Shown: positions 8,043 to 16,100 of the stretch, in pieces | Layout: each line of letters begins with the position of its first letter | How positions within the stretch are numbered: position 1 is the first letter of the stretch | Assembly: GCF_030020805.1 (NCBI RefSeq) | Contig: NZ_CP125098.1 | Location: 4,797,501-4,861,500 of the forward strand | Length of the DNA: 64,000 nucleotides | Direction: 5' to 3' | DNA from: Paenibacillus sp. RC67 | Lineage (GTDB): Bacteria; Bacillota; Bacilli; Paenibacillales; NBRC-103111 | The notes under the pieces: model-generated | Seen by the model: the letters and a program-made list of their open reading frames with translations, nothing else | Told to the model about the DNA's origin: nothing | Database searches by the model: none | Made by a program: the position numbers and the translations under genes

Positions 8043-8146
8043 GCTGATTTTAATGTTGATTGATTTAGTCGGATTAAATAATTTATTTGCTTATTTTATA
8101 TCCAGACCTATATGATGTCAAGGCTTTTATTCGGCTTGTAGTACCA

Positions 8147-8620
8147 CTACAACTGTTTCGTGAATGTTACTCTATGAAAATCGGTTCTATAAAAATCGTG
8201 TTCCACATTGATCATTTCATATCCGTTATGTTGATAAAAAGCAATTGTCGCTTCGTTCCCACTATGTCCTAACGTGAACAGGACAACCTGCTTTTCTCCA
8301 AATTCAGCGATAGCTAGGCATATGGTTTCCAGCATGGCCTTCCCAATGCCCTGGCCCTGCCTATCTATTCTTACAACAACACCTACGATTTCATATAATC
8401 CCATTAATTCATTAAATAGATATCCGGCATGACCTAGCAGGGCTCCATCTGTGTCGAAAGCTACATAGTAACCATTTTTACTTAAATCCATGGATGTCAA
8501 GAATGCATCCCATCGCCCGGGATATTGTCGTACTACGAACTTGGGGAATTGCAGTGTGTGCTCTGACATTATAGTTTGAACCTGTGCAGAATCTGACTGT
8601 TGAAAAAAACGAATGTTCAT
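8147..8620 (-). CDS. GNAT family N-acetyltransferase
   Basis: 157-residue acetyl-CoA-dependent acetyltransferase of unknown acceptor. The acetyl-CoA binding motif A is visible as VVVRIDRQGQGIGKAMLE (near residues 81-98, with the Q/RxxGxG/A pyrophosphate loop) and motif B as NEATIAFYQHNGYEMI. Preceding strands LGHAGYLFNELMGLYEIVGV fit the fold. It is a single-gene unit: terminators flank both sides and neighbours are unrelated. Nothing in the sequence indicates whether the acceptor is a metabolite, drug or protein. Confidence 0.85.
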   Translation of the reverse strand: MNIRFFQQSDSAQVQTIMSEHTLQFPKFVVRQYPGRWDAFLTSMDLSKNGYYVAFDTDGALLGHAGYLFNELMGLYEIVGVVVRIDRQGQGIGKAMLETICLAIAEFGEKQVVLFTLGHSGNEATIAFYQHNGYEMINVEHDFYRTDFHRVTFTKQL

Positions 8621-8665
8621 ATACCTACCTCCGAACTCATCTTCTGATATCTGAATTTGAATTAC

Positions 8666-8700
8666 AAAAAAAGTACTTGGCCGAGACCAAATACTTTTTT
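8666..8700 (-). terminator. Bidirectional-looking terminator after the ABC-F gene
   Basis: A-run, GTACTTGG, a six-base loop and CCAAATAC followed by six T. It sits about 70 bases after the ABC-F stop codon and ends that transcript before the GNAT gene. Confidence 0.75.
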
Positions 8701-8768
8701 CAATAATGAATTTATATCAATTTTTACCAAAATTATCAATCTATTTTTAGGCAGATCCATTAAGCTTT

Positions 8769-10379
8769 CTACCGCTCAATAAGCGTTCGGAGCTCTTTCC
8801 GCTGCTGAATCAACCGTTGAAATTCTGCCTCTAAATCATCTTTAGCTCTCGCAGATGTTAGCGGATCGCCAAGCTTGCTCATGACCTCCGCAAGCTTCAT
8901 CTCAACTATTAGGAGCTCCTCTTTGTCGTTGTCGCGCTGCCCAGCACCGTGCCGCTTCCCACTCTCCTCATATTCCTTATACGTTCCGTCATAAGAAACG
9001 ACGACTTCCTTGGTAATTTCCAGTACACGGGTAGCCGTCCGTTCTACGAACTGTCTGTCATGCGAGACGAACAGCACCGTGCCTGAGTATCCCTTGATCA
9101 GTTGTTCGAGTGCTTCGACCGATTCGATATCGAGGAAATTCGTTGGCTCATCCATGATAAGCACGTTCATATCACTTAGAAATATTTTGGCAAAAGCAAC
9201 TCGGACCCGCTCTCCACCGCTCAGCATCTCAACGCGTTTATAAATGTCGTCCCTCGTGAAGAGCAAGCGTGCCAACACCGTTCGAATAAACGGGTCAGGA
9301 TGAATAGAGGAAGCTCTCACATTGTCGATGATCGTGAGGTCCGGCTTCAATATATCGAGGTTTTGGCTGAAATAGCCGAGCTTGCACCCAGGTGCAATAT
9401 GAACACCCGCTTCTTGATTTATGATTTTCTTTAGCAGGGTCGTCTTGCCGCTGCCATTTGCACCGTTCAAAGCCACTTTCTCTCCAAAGCGAATACGGAG
9501 CGATACGTCCTGCCAAAGTGTTCTGTCCTCAAGCTTGGCTACAAGCCGATCTAATCGGATTATCGTCTGATTCTTGAAGCTCAGCTCATTCGGAAGATCA
9601 ATCTTTACTTGAGTCGCCTCGCGCGGCTTTTCCACTCTCTCCAGTTTCTCAATTCGCGTCTCGAGCGCTTTGATCGACTGATGAACACCTGCTTGTGTGG
9701 TTCCTTTCTTATCCTTGGCCAGCTTGGCCTCCGAGCTGCTCATCCGTTTGGGAGCCTTCAGCATCCCTTGCGCCTTGTTCTGCTTCAATAGAACCGCTCT
9801 CTCCAGATCCGAGCGCTTTCGCACATAGTCTTCATAGCGTTCCTGATGCTGCCTTTTCTCCAGCTGCTTTTGCTGGTAATAGTCACTATAGGTGCCCTTG
9901 TATACGGTCACTTTGGCCGCGTCTACTTCCCATATGACATTGCACACCGTATCAAGAAACGTTCTGTCATGGGAGATAACGACTATGGCGCCGATGAAAT
10001 TCAGGAAGTATTGCTCCAGCTGCTTGATTCTCTCCACGTCCAAATTCATTGTGGGTTCGTCCGCGAACACGATATCGGGATTAACGGCAAAAGCTTGCTC
10101 AATATACAGCATCGTGATTTCTCCACCGCTTTTGGTCGTCTCTTGCAGCGTGTCTTCCTTTTTTAACTGCGGTATTACCTGATGGGAGGAAGACGTCCAG
10201 ACTCTACCATGGTCTGGTTCCACCACTCCAGCAAGAATGCTCAACAAGGAGGTCTTCCCTGCTCCGTTCCTGCCCACAATCCCAATCCGGTCCCGTTCTC
10301 CAACCCGCAGATGATCCGCTTTAAACAGCAGGCGATCCCCTATTCTTTTTTCAATCCCTTTGGCTTCTAAAATAATCAT
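8769..10379 (-). CDS. Vga-type ABC-F ribosome-protection ATPase (antibiotic resistance)
   Basis: 536-residue cytoplasmic protein with two nucleotide-binding domains and no membrane segments. NBD1 has Walker A GRNGAGKT (37-44), signature KSGGE and Walker B IVFADEPTMNLD; NBD2 has GANGSGKT, LSGGERVRVA and VLIMDEPTNFLD. A long charged inter-domain linker (about 165-260) would reach towards the peptidyl-transferase centre. The short NBD1 and phrases such as TTKSGGE resemble Vga(A), which displaces lincosamides, streptogramin A and pleuromutilins from the ribosome. The start ATG is seven bases after AAGGAGG. Its leader looks like an antibiotic-responsive attenuator. Resistance spectrum is inferred from family. 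Confidence 0.85.
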   Translation of the reverse strand: MIILEAKGIEKRIGDRLLFKADHLRVGERDRIGIVGRNGAGKTSLLSILAGVVEPDHGRVWTSSSHQVIPQLKKEDTLQETTKSGGEITMLYIEQAFAVNPDIVFADEPTMNLDVERIKQLEQYFLNFIGAIVVISHDRTFLDTVCNVIWEVDAAKVTVYKGTYSDYYQQKQLEKRQHQERYEDYVRKRSDLERAVLLKQNKAQGMLKAPKRMSSSEAKLAKDKKGTTQAGVHQSIKALETRIEKLERVEKPREATQVKIDLPNELSFKNQTIIRLDRLVAKLEDRTLWQDVSLRIRFGEKVALNGANGSGKTTLLKKIINQEAGVHIAPGCKLGYFSQNLDILKPDLTIIDNVRASSIHPDPFIRTVLARLLFTRDDIYKRVEMLSGGERVRVAFAKIFLSDMNVLIMDEPTNFLDIESVEALEQLIKGYSGTVLFVSHDRQFVERTATRVLEITKEVVVSYDGTYKEYEESGKRHGAGQRDNDKEELLIVEMKLAEVMSKLGDPLTSARAKDDLEAEFQRLIQQRKELRTLIER

Positions 10380-10414
10380 AAAAAAACCTCCTTATTCCAT
10401 TTCTGGACAGGAGG
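10380..10414 (-). promoter_or_regulatory. Attenuator hairpin sequestering the ABC-F ribosome site
   Basis: On the minus strand CCTCCT (10414-10409) pairs with AGGAGG (10392-10387), the gene's own Shine-Dalgarno, with an inner TCC/GGA, and seven T follow immediately before the ATG. The same hairpin could stop transcription or block translation. This arrangement fits inducible ribosome-protection genes. Confidence 0.65.
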
Positions 10415-10471
10415 TATCGTTGATCGGTCTTTTTTGTGTACAAGAAGCACTGGCAAAATAACAGACGTCCG

Positions 10472-10519
10472 TTAACGAGCGTCAATCATTGCTTTCATAG
10501 CAAACCAGTATTTCAACAC
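10472..10519 (-). CDS. Candidate 15-residue leader peptide upstream of ABC-F gene
   Basis: A short reading frame beginning GTG-TTG encodes MLKYWFAMKAMIDAR and ends with TAA; GAGGGAT lies about eight bases before the GTG. It is located between the promoter (-10 at 10658) and the attenuator, the position at which ribosome stalling could control a downstream hairpin. Even shorter frames (MKY and MRAF, each then a stop) occur earlier in the same leader. Function is inferred only from position. Confidence 0.4.
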   Translation of the reverse strand: MLKYWFAMKAMIDAR

Positions 10520-10657
10520 GCAGGGGTATCCCTCAAAAAGCCCGCACCTATCCCTATCCAGAAACATCTGTCGTTATTAAAAACGATGGTTTTCGTGGAA
10601 AAAGGAATTAGTACTTCATCGGCTTAAGGGTCACCCTTTCAAAATTGGATTAGTTTT

Positions 10658-10686
10658 ACCATAACTTGTTATGATGGCAATGTCAA
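10658..10686 (-). promoter_or_regulatory. Promoter for the ABC-F gene
   Basis: TTGACA (10686-10681) and TATGGT (10663-10658) with a 17-base spacer on the minus strand. Start near 10651 gives a leader of about 270 bases, unusually long and accounted for by the uORFs and attenuator. This explains the 351-base gap between the ABC-F and MFS genes. Confidence 0.6.
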
Positions 10687-10730
10687 GTCGTTGCGCTGCC
10701 CATTCTCAACTTCTGGAACGGCTGGTTGTA

Positions 10731-11945
10731 CTATTGCGTGTCCACTTTTAATTCGCTTCGGACTGCTCTAGGTTTGCCCTTCATTACCGACAAAGCAAAG
10801 CTTCCAAGCAAAATGATGGCCCCAAAAATATAAGGGAAATCCAAATGAACATCGTATAAAATCCCTGCCAATGCCGGGCCAAAAATATTACCGAGACTCA
10901 TATAGGCATTGTTCATTCCAGCAACGAAGCCCTGCTCCTCCCCAGCCATCTTGGACAGCAGCGTGTTGATCGCGGGTCTCATAACGGATGTAAATGTAAA
11001 GAAGAACAACGTGACAAGCAAAATGTACCAGAAGTTCCCGGATAATAGCATAAGGATCAACGAAGCAGCAGACAATAGGAAGGTACTGTTAATTAACGTG
11101 CGCTCTCCGAATCTGCGAATCAGCTTGTCGATCAGAACCGCTTGAATAATAGCTCCGATCAGTGCTCCCACCGTAATGAGGATGGAAATGTCACGCGCGG
11201 TGAAATTATATTTTTTATCGACAAACAGCGGAAAAATCGCTTCGAAATTAGCTAACCCGAAGGTCAATGTGAATATAAGCAGCAAATAAATAAAATAAGG
11301 TGCTTTAAACGACTGTGCGAATTGAGTAACCATACTAACCTTCTGCATGACTTTATTCCGGTTCGCCAAACGAATTTCCTTAGTTAACGATTCCGGCAGC
11401 AGCAGCAGAGAGGAAATCATGGCCACGGCTCCTACCCCTGCGGAGACATAAAATGGAGTACGAAGACCAAGCTCCGCCAGGAATCCACCGATTCCTGGAC
11501 CAATTACAAAGCCTAGCGACATCGCGGCACCGAGCAGCCCAAGACCTTTGCCTCGCTTCTCTTCCGTCGTCACATCTGCGATATAAGCCATAATAGAAGG
11601 AATCATCGAAGCCGCACCGATCCCCCCAAGCAAGCGGGATAAGTATAACATCCATACATCAGAGGCTATCGCAAATAAAAAATTAGATAAGGTAAAAAGT
11701 GCCAGACCGGATACAATCATCACTTTACGGCCGTATTTATCCGACCATTCCCCAGCGAAGGGGGAACACAAGAATTGCGTAAGTCCGAACGCCGCTACGA
11801 GATAGCCCGCAGTTTTACCGCCTGCTCCGAATTCCTTCAGAAACTCCGGCAGCACGGGAATAATAAGACCGATCCCCAGCATGGCAATAAACATATTCGC
11901 CATAAGCAGCATCAGAGGGGATACACGGCTTTGCCCTGTATTCAT
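10731..11945 (-). CDS. MFS drug efflux transporter (NorA/Bmr-like, DHA1)
   Basis: 404-residue membrane protein with about 12 transmembrane helices. Motif A between helices 2 and 3 reads GEWSDKYGRK (near 65-74), and the antiporter motif C region reads GFVIGPGIGGFLAELG (near 145), both typical of proton-driven drug exporters of the DHA1 family. It is preceded by a TetR gene on the same strand, and a 15-base palindrome lies between them, suggesting drug-inducible control. Substrate cannot be told from sequence; multidrug or tetracycline-like compounds are usual for close families. Confidence 0.88.
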   Translation of the reverse strand: MNTGQSRVSPLMLLMANMFIAMLGIGLIIPVLPEFLKEFGAGGKTAGYLVAAFGLTQFLCSPFAGEWSDKYGRKVMIVSGLALFTLSNFLFAIASDVWMLYLSRLLGGIGAASMIPSIMAYIADVTTEEKRGKGLGLLGAAMSLGFVIGPGIGGFLAELGLRTPFYVSAGVGAVAMISSLLLLPESLTKEIRLANRNKVMQKVSMVTQFAQSFKAPYFIYLLLIFTLTFGLANFEAIFPLFVDKKYNFTARDISILITVGALIGAIIQAVLIDKLIRRFGERTLINSTFLLSAASLILMLLSGNFWYILLVTLFFFTFTSVMRPAINTLLSKMAGEEQGFVAGMNNAYMSLGNIFGPALAGILYDVHLDFPYIFGAIILLGSFALSVMKGKPRAVRSELKVDTQ

Positions 11946-12031
11946 AATATCGTTTCTCTCCCTTTACTATCAGCTTCCATCCGTTTTTTCTCTATATTTT
12001 AGAACGGTTCATTTTCACCTTACCTTATAGA

Positions 12032-12046
12032 TTGACTTTAAGTCAA
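12032..12046. promoter_or_regulatory. Candidate TetR operator upstream of the MFS gene
   Basis: TTGACTT-T-AAGTCAA is a perfect 7-1-7 palindrome about 90 bases upstream of the MFS start. It resembles the TGTCAA-T-TTGACA palindrome in front of the tetR gene, so one regulator may bind both. Confidence 0.5.
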
Positions 12047-12103
12047 GTTGTGAAATTATTCTAAAAAAACTTTCCGGATTTCCATTCATCCTTCACAACA
12101 AAT

Positions 12104-12144
12104 AAGCCGTGCATTCATGTCATCGACATGAGATAGCACGGCTT
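12104..12144 (-). terminator. Terminator after the tetR gene
   Basis: AAGCCGTGC pairs with GCACGGCTT, with an inner ATGTC/GACAT stem. It lies about 20 bases after the TetR stop codon, so the MFS gene needs its own promoter. The T-run is interrupted (TTATTTGTTG). Confidence 0.7.
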
Positions 12145-12162
12145 AATAAGAATATAATAGAA

Positions 12163-12768
12163 CTACCTATGAGGTTTAAAATAATGCAAAATACTTTGTG
12201 TACTTGAATTCACGTACAGATCCTGCCTTTGGCACAAGCTGGAGGACCGAATACAAGACATTAGAAATAATGCATGCTCTTTTGGGTTTCCTTCCAGAAG
12301 CTCGCCTTTCCTCTGCCCCTCTGCAAATATATCAGCTATGATATCTAAACTATTGGCAATTCGCTCGCGAACCGATATCTTGATTTCTTCCGCAATACTG
12401 TCCGATGTCATGATCTGATCAACGAAGATGTGATGAAACCAAGCGTCCTCCCACTTGTCCTCCAGCAAACGATCGACCAGCAACTTCAGCTTGTCAATAG
12501 GAGGAACCTTCAGGTGGACTACTTTCTCTAGCTGCTCTCTCATGCTATTTAAATTTTTATTAATTAGAGAAGCATAAATTTCTTCCTTAGATTGAAAATA
12601 GTTGTACACCAAGCCGTGGCTAATTCCCACCTTGGCAGCGATGTCAGAAATTTTGGTAGCGTCCAAACCTTTCTTAGCAAAAAGCTCTACGGCCACAGCC
12701 AAAATTTGTTCACATCGTTCTTTACGGGCTTCCTGATCCCGTTCCACATTACGCGGCAAAAAGTTCAC
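12163..12768 (-). CDS. TetR family transcriptional repressor
   Basis: 201 residues. The N-terminal helix-turn-helix is clear: ILAVAVELFAKKGLDATKIS followed by DIAAKVGISHGLVYNYFQSKEEIYASL (about residues 22-68). The C-terminal ligand domain is variable, as usual. It lies directly upstream of the MFS pump and has a perfect palindrome overlapping its own promoter start, so it is probably an autoregulated repressor released by a pump substrate. Partner assignment rests on adjacency and the similar palindrome at the pump promoter. Confidence 0.9.
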   Translation of the reverse strand: MNFLPRNVERDQEARKERCEQILAVAVELFAKKGLDATKISDIAAKVGISHGLVYNYFQSKEEIYASLINKNLNSMREQLEKVVHLKVPPIDKLKLLVDRLLEDKWEDAWFHHIFVDQIMTSDSIAEEIKISVRERIANSLDIIADIFAEGQRKGELLEGNPKEHALFLMSCIRSSSLCQRQDLYVNSSTQSILHYFKPHR

Positions 12769-12781
12769 TCCCCTGAAAAGG

Positions 12782-12825
12782 TGTCAATTTGACAACATCA
12801 TATATCCGGTTCTTAAACTTGTCAA
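12782..12825 (-). promoter_or_regulatory. Promoter and operator of the tetR gene
   Basis: On the minus strand TTGACA (12825-12820), 17 bases, then TATGAT (12802-12797). Immediately downstream lies the perfect palindrome TGTCAA-T-TTGACA (12782-12794), where a bound repressor would block transcription. Confidence 0.65.
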
Positions 12826-12904
12826 ACCTGTATGTGGCAGCACGGAATCAAATGCAGTATAGTAGGAATGACGCATAAGAACGTAGGAAAGTAGGATTAG
12901 CCGT

Positions 12905-14065
12905 ATGAACAACAAGCAGCTAGACGAAGCCATTTCCTTCATCCGCTCCAGTTATGCCGAATATGGAAAACAGCCCGAAGAAGCAGAACGGCGGATTAAA
13001 GATATTACAGAGAGTATAAGCCTGACAGGAACTTATTCCCATACTATAGATGAATTGCGATTCGGTGCCAAATGGGCTTGGCGGAACAACAGCCGCTGCA
13101 TTGGCAGACTTTTCTGGTCATCACTCGAAATCTTCGACCAACGAGATCTTGAGACAGAGGATGCGATTGCGAAGGCTCTCTTCCAGCATATTGAATACGC
13201 AACGAACGGAGGCCGTATTCGTCCCACAATCACGTTGTTTGCGCCTGAAACGGACAAGCAAACGATTCGAATCTGGAACCATCAACTGATTCGCTACGCC
13301 GGTTACGAGACCGATAATGGGATCATTGGCGATCCCGCTTCCGTTGCCTTCACAAAGCAGTGCTTGCGTATGGGTTGGCAAGGAGAGCGAACTCCTTTCG
13401 ATATATTGCCGTTGGTGATTCAGATTAATAAACAAGAGCCAAGATGGTACCCGATTCCTCCTGACCTTGTTCTAGAGGTACCGCTTGTTCATCCAACCAT
13501 AAAGCAGTTTGCTGAGCTTGGCTTGAAATGGTACGCCGTGCCGTGCATATCGGACATGCGCCTTGAAATCGGCGGGCTAAGCTATACAGCGGCTCCGTTT
13601 AACGGATGGTATATGGGGACGGAGATAGGCGCACGTAATTTCTCCGATACGAGCCGGTATAACCAGCTCCCACGCATTGCCGACATGATGGGATTGGATA
13701 GATCCACAAACTCGTCCTTATGGAAAGATCGCGCTTTGGTGGAGCTTAATGCAGCTGTACTCTATTCTTACAAGAACAAAGGCGTTAGCATTGTAGATCA
13801 TCATACGGCAGCTGAACAATATATGCGGTTCGAGAAGCAGGAGCTGGATGCCGGACGCAAGGTGAACGGCAAATGGTCTTGGCTCATCCCGCCCATGTCT
13901 CCCGCCGCGACGCCGATATGGGACCATTATTTCACTGAATTTGAGATCAAGCCGAGCTTTTCTTATCAGCCTGCCCCTTATAATTCCAATGAAACGCCAG
14001 CTGACTCTAAGACAACGGATGCTGTAGTTAACGGGAAAGCACACGGTTGTCCTTTTCACGGTTAA
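12905..14065 (+). CDS. nos: Bacterial nitric oxide synthase oxygenase
   Basis: 386-residue haem enzyme making nitric oxide and citrulline from arginine; it lacks a reductase domain and uses cellular flavoproteins. The haem-ligand motif WRNNSRCIGRLFW places the cysteine thiolate at residue 65, and GWYMGTEIGARNF carries the substrate-binding glutamate. Length is slightly above Bacillus NOS (about 360), because of a C-terminal tail ending CPFHG. It is a single-gene unit: a strong terminator follows, and the divergent tetR is probably unrelated. In Gram-positives the product protects against oxidative stress and some antibiotics, so proximity to two drug-resistance genes is notable but may be chance. 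Confidence 0.96.
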   Translation: MNNKQLDEAISFIRSSYAEYGKQPEEAERRIKDITESISLTGTYSHTIDELRFGAKWAWRNNSRCIGRLFWSSLEIFDQRDLETEDAIAKALFQHIEYATNGGRIRPTITLFAPETDKQTIRIWNHQLIRYAGYETDNGIIGDPASVAFTKQCLRMGWQGERTPFDILPLVIQINKQEPRWYPIPPDLVLEVPLVHPTIKQFAELGLKWYAVPCISDMRLEIGGLSYTAAPFNGWYMGTEIGARNFSDTSRYNQLPRIADMMGLDRSTNSSLWKDRALVELNAAVLYSYKNKGVSIVDHHTAAEQYMRFEKQELDAGRKVNGKWSWLIPPMSPAATPIWDHYFTEFEIKPSFSYQPAPYNSNETPADSKTTDAVVNGKAHGCPFHG

Positions 14066-14088
14066 TTTGACAAACTAAAGGCAAACAA

Positions 14089-14131
14089 CCCCGTACAGAG
14101 GTTGAAATGAACCTCTGTACGGGGCTTTTTT
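14089..14131 (+). terminator. Strong terminator after nos
   Basis: A 15-base-pair perfect stem, CCCCGTACAGAGGTT with its complement, a six-base loop and six T. Confidence 0.92.
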
Positions 14132-14161
14132 ACCTTTGGATAGACTGACTCCTCCATCCTA

Positions 14162-14568
14162 TTACTTCTTTTTCATGTCCTGATAGGCCTTCAGCATCTC
14201 ATCCTGTACCTCTTTACCGCCGATCTTCATATATTCCGCCACCATATCATCGTACAGCTTATCAAAGTCGGGATCCCCCATATCTTTACCGTTGATCAGC
14301 ATGCTGTAATCGAGGTAGTTGTACATAATTCTTTTGGTTTCGTCTGTATCTAGGAAGATTGGAATCCCGTCATCGCCTTTTTTATAGGTGACGCCCTCCG
14401 TACCATTTTGCAAATCAAAGATGACTTTAAAATCGGACATCCAGTTCAGTCATTTGATCGCTTCAACAGATCTCTTGCTTGCTTTTGGAATCATGATGTG
14501 TGCAGACAGTGGATGATAGATTTGTTTAATGTGCTTGCCTTCATAGTTGGTGAAGGGGTCGACGGGAA
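14162..14568 (-). pseudogene. C-terminal relic of an extracellular solute-binding protein
   Basis: From about 14568 the frame reads PVDPFTNYEGKHIKQIYHPL and continues to EAIK, where TGA replaces what is probably the tryptophan codon of an IKWLNWM block. It then carries on as LNWMSDFKVIFDLQNG to the stop at 14162. This is the C-terminal third of a large lipoprotein binding protein of the LplA type common in Paenibacillus. The N-terminal two thirds are absent, replaced by a different gene's start. The piece is therefore dead; a translated remnant from 14440 is possible but unlikely to function. Confidence 0.8.
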
Positions 14569-14735
14569 GTAGAGTCGTTGCATGACTTTGGTAGCAATTG
14601 CTTCATCGGTCAGTCCGATTAGCAGCTTGGCGGATTCATTCAATGCAGCGAAGAAAGCAAAGATCAGGATGGAAATAACAAGAAAAAAATCGGGGCGTAG
14701 GACAGCAGTATGCGATAATACCAGTTCATTCTCAT
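14569..14735 (-). pseudogene. N-terminal relic of a YesM-like sensor kinase or AraC-type membrane regulator
   Basis: An ATG at 14735 with AGGAGG upstream starts MRMNWYYRILLSYAPIFFLL, the membrane entry of the sensors that usually accompany LplA-type transporters. After a frameshift it continues ILIFAFFAALNESAKLLIGL and then joins the binding-protein relic in another frame. A deletion must have fused the start of one gene to the end of another. From here to 14888 nothing else is coding. Confidence 0.65.
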
Positions 14736-14821
14736 CCCTTACAGTCCTCCTAAAATTGTGGTTTACCCCTCATTTTATTACATTTTTGAATTTGTTGTAG
14801 AATCATGACGCATATAACAGC

Positions 14822-14872
14822 AAAAAGACAATTCCTTAGCACCATATTTTTGTGCTAATAATTGTCTTTTTT
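14822..14872. terminator. Bidirectional terminator hairpin
   Basis: A-run, AGACAATT and TTAGCAC pairing with GTGCTAA and AATTGTCT, followed by a T-run. It is upstream of the pseudogene remnants and just after the Gfo/Idh/MocA stop at 14889, serving that minus-strand gene. Confidence 0.8.
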
Positions 14873-14888
14873 GTTGGCAGGTCAGCAC

Positions 14889-15977
14889 TTAAGCTTTCTC
14901 TGACCATGGCTGTAGGACGGAGGTCACAGCTTCTCCAATAGCTGCGGCTTGCTGAATAAGGAGATTTAAGTAATGATCCTGGGACGCATCGGCCAAGCTG
15001 TAAAATGGCTTACCGGTATGAACATACTCGTCCATCCTTAGGAGGCAGGTAGCAACGGCAATTTCATCATCTGTCAGTCTGGCCGGAGCTAACGGATTCA
15101 GGTAGGCCCACTGCTCACCAGCCAGTATTCCTTTATGATAGTAGCCCTCCAGATTCCCGTTCTCCCCAGCGTCCTTGCGAAGCAACGGCGTCTCAATGGG
15201 CGTTAAGTAATCCAGCAAATAGGTCATCGTCTCATTAACGATCTCTCCACGATCCCCGCGAATTAGTACTCTCTGTGATCGAATCCAGGAGAAATATTGG
15301 TCGCCTGTGAAATCGAAAAGGCCTAAACGTCCATCTGCAAAATGCAGAGAAGCGAAAGTCTGCTTCGACATCACCTTCTGTTCGGAAGCAGGGGCTCCTG
15401 TACGGGTGGGACCTGCGACAAGCGGCGATTCGAAGGTGAATGCTCGGATGACAGCAGGCTCATAGCCCACGCCAAGCCATTGGCGCATCAACGCCATGCC
15501 ATGATAGCCATGTGCTGCCGATACCTGGACTTGGGATATTTGTCCCAGTCTTCCGGATTCGATACATGCCTGGCGTGCTGCATGCAGCGGCTGGAACGGA
15601 TATTGCTCCGCCACTTGTACGCGAGCGTCGAGCTCGCCGAGTCTCGAATTCAGCTTTAGCAGAGACTCCAGGTCTGGTGCAGGCGGTGTTTCGGACAATG
15701 CCGGGATGCCGTGTTCCGCAAGCTGTTCTAGAACAATGGGGCATGATGCCCATGAAACGGAAACAACAACAAACGAAGGCGTTTCCGAACGAAGCAGCTC
15801 TTCCAGAGTTGCATATGCTCGTACACCCCATGTTTCCTCCAGCGCCTGTCTTTTGATCTCATCCCTGACAACGACACCTGCAACCTCGAAACGCTCAGGA
15901 CTAGCTTGAGCTATTCTTAAATAAAACTCTGTCCGCCAACCGCCGCCTATAATGGCAAATTTGATTTTATAATTCAT
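14889..15977 (-). CDS. Gfo/Idh/MocA family NAD(P)-dependent oxidoreductase
   Basis: 362 residues from the ATG at 15977, which has GGAGG six bases upstream; the longer frame from 16025 lacks a ribosome site. The Rossmann start is KFAIIGGGWRTEFYLRIAQ, with the glycine motif GGGWR. The segment SETPPAPDLESL occupies the position of the usual EKP motif, which normally holds the catalytic lysine. That lysine appears absent here, so the enzyme may have diverged or may not follow the usual chemistry. No pathway partner lies next to it. Substrate is probably a sugar or cyclitol by family. Confidence 0.8.
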   Translation of the reverse strand: MNYKIKFAIIGGGWRTEFYLRIAQASPERFEVAGVVVRDEIKRQALEETWGVRAYATLEELLRSETPSFVVVSVSWASCPIVLEQLAEHGIPALSETPPAPDLESLLKLNSRLGELDARVQVAEQYPFQPLHAARQACIESGRLGQISQVQVSAAHGYHGMALMRQWLGVGYEPAVIRAFTFESPLVAGPTRTGAPASEQKVMSKQTFASLHFADGRLGLFDFTGDQYFSWIRSQRVLIRGDRGEIVNETMTYLLDYLTPIETPLLRKDAGENGNLEGYYHKGILAGEQWAYLNPLAPARLTDDEIAVATCLLRMDEYVHTGKPFYSLADASQDHYLNLLIQQAAAIGEAVTSVLQPWSEKA

Positions 15978-16100
15978 ACCTAACCTCCATAACTTGGCTT
16001 CTGCCGATATCGAGCTTACATTCATAATACCTACCCGATGCCTTTTATTTCAAGCTATATTCAGAATTTTGCTCATTTAGAGGAAACGCATCTATTGTCA

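Noticed and set aside
7890..8146. S-box or T-box riboswitch in front of the sulfur operon
   Set aside because: No match to the SAM-I core or T-box sequence could be found; the only hairpin is explained as the GNAT terminator.
12905..14065. nos as part of a resistance island with the ABC-F and MFS genes
   Set aside because: No mobile-element genes or flanking repeats, and each unit has its own terminator. Proximity alone is not evidence.
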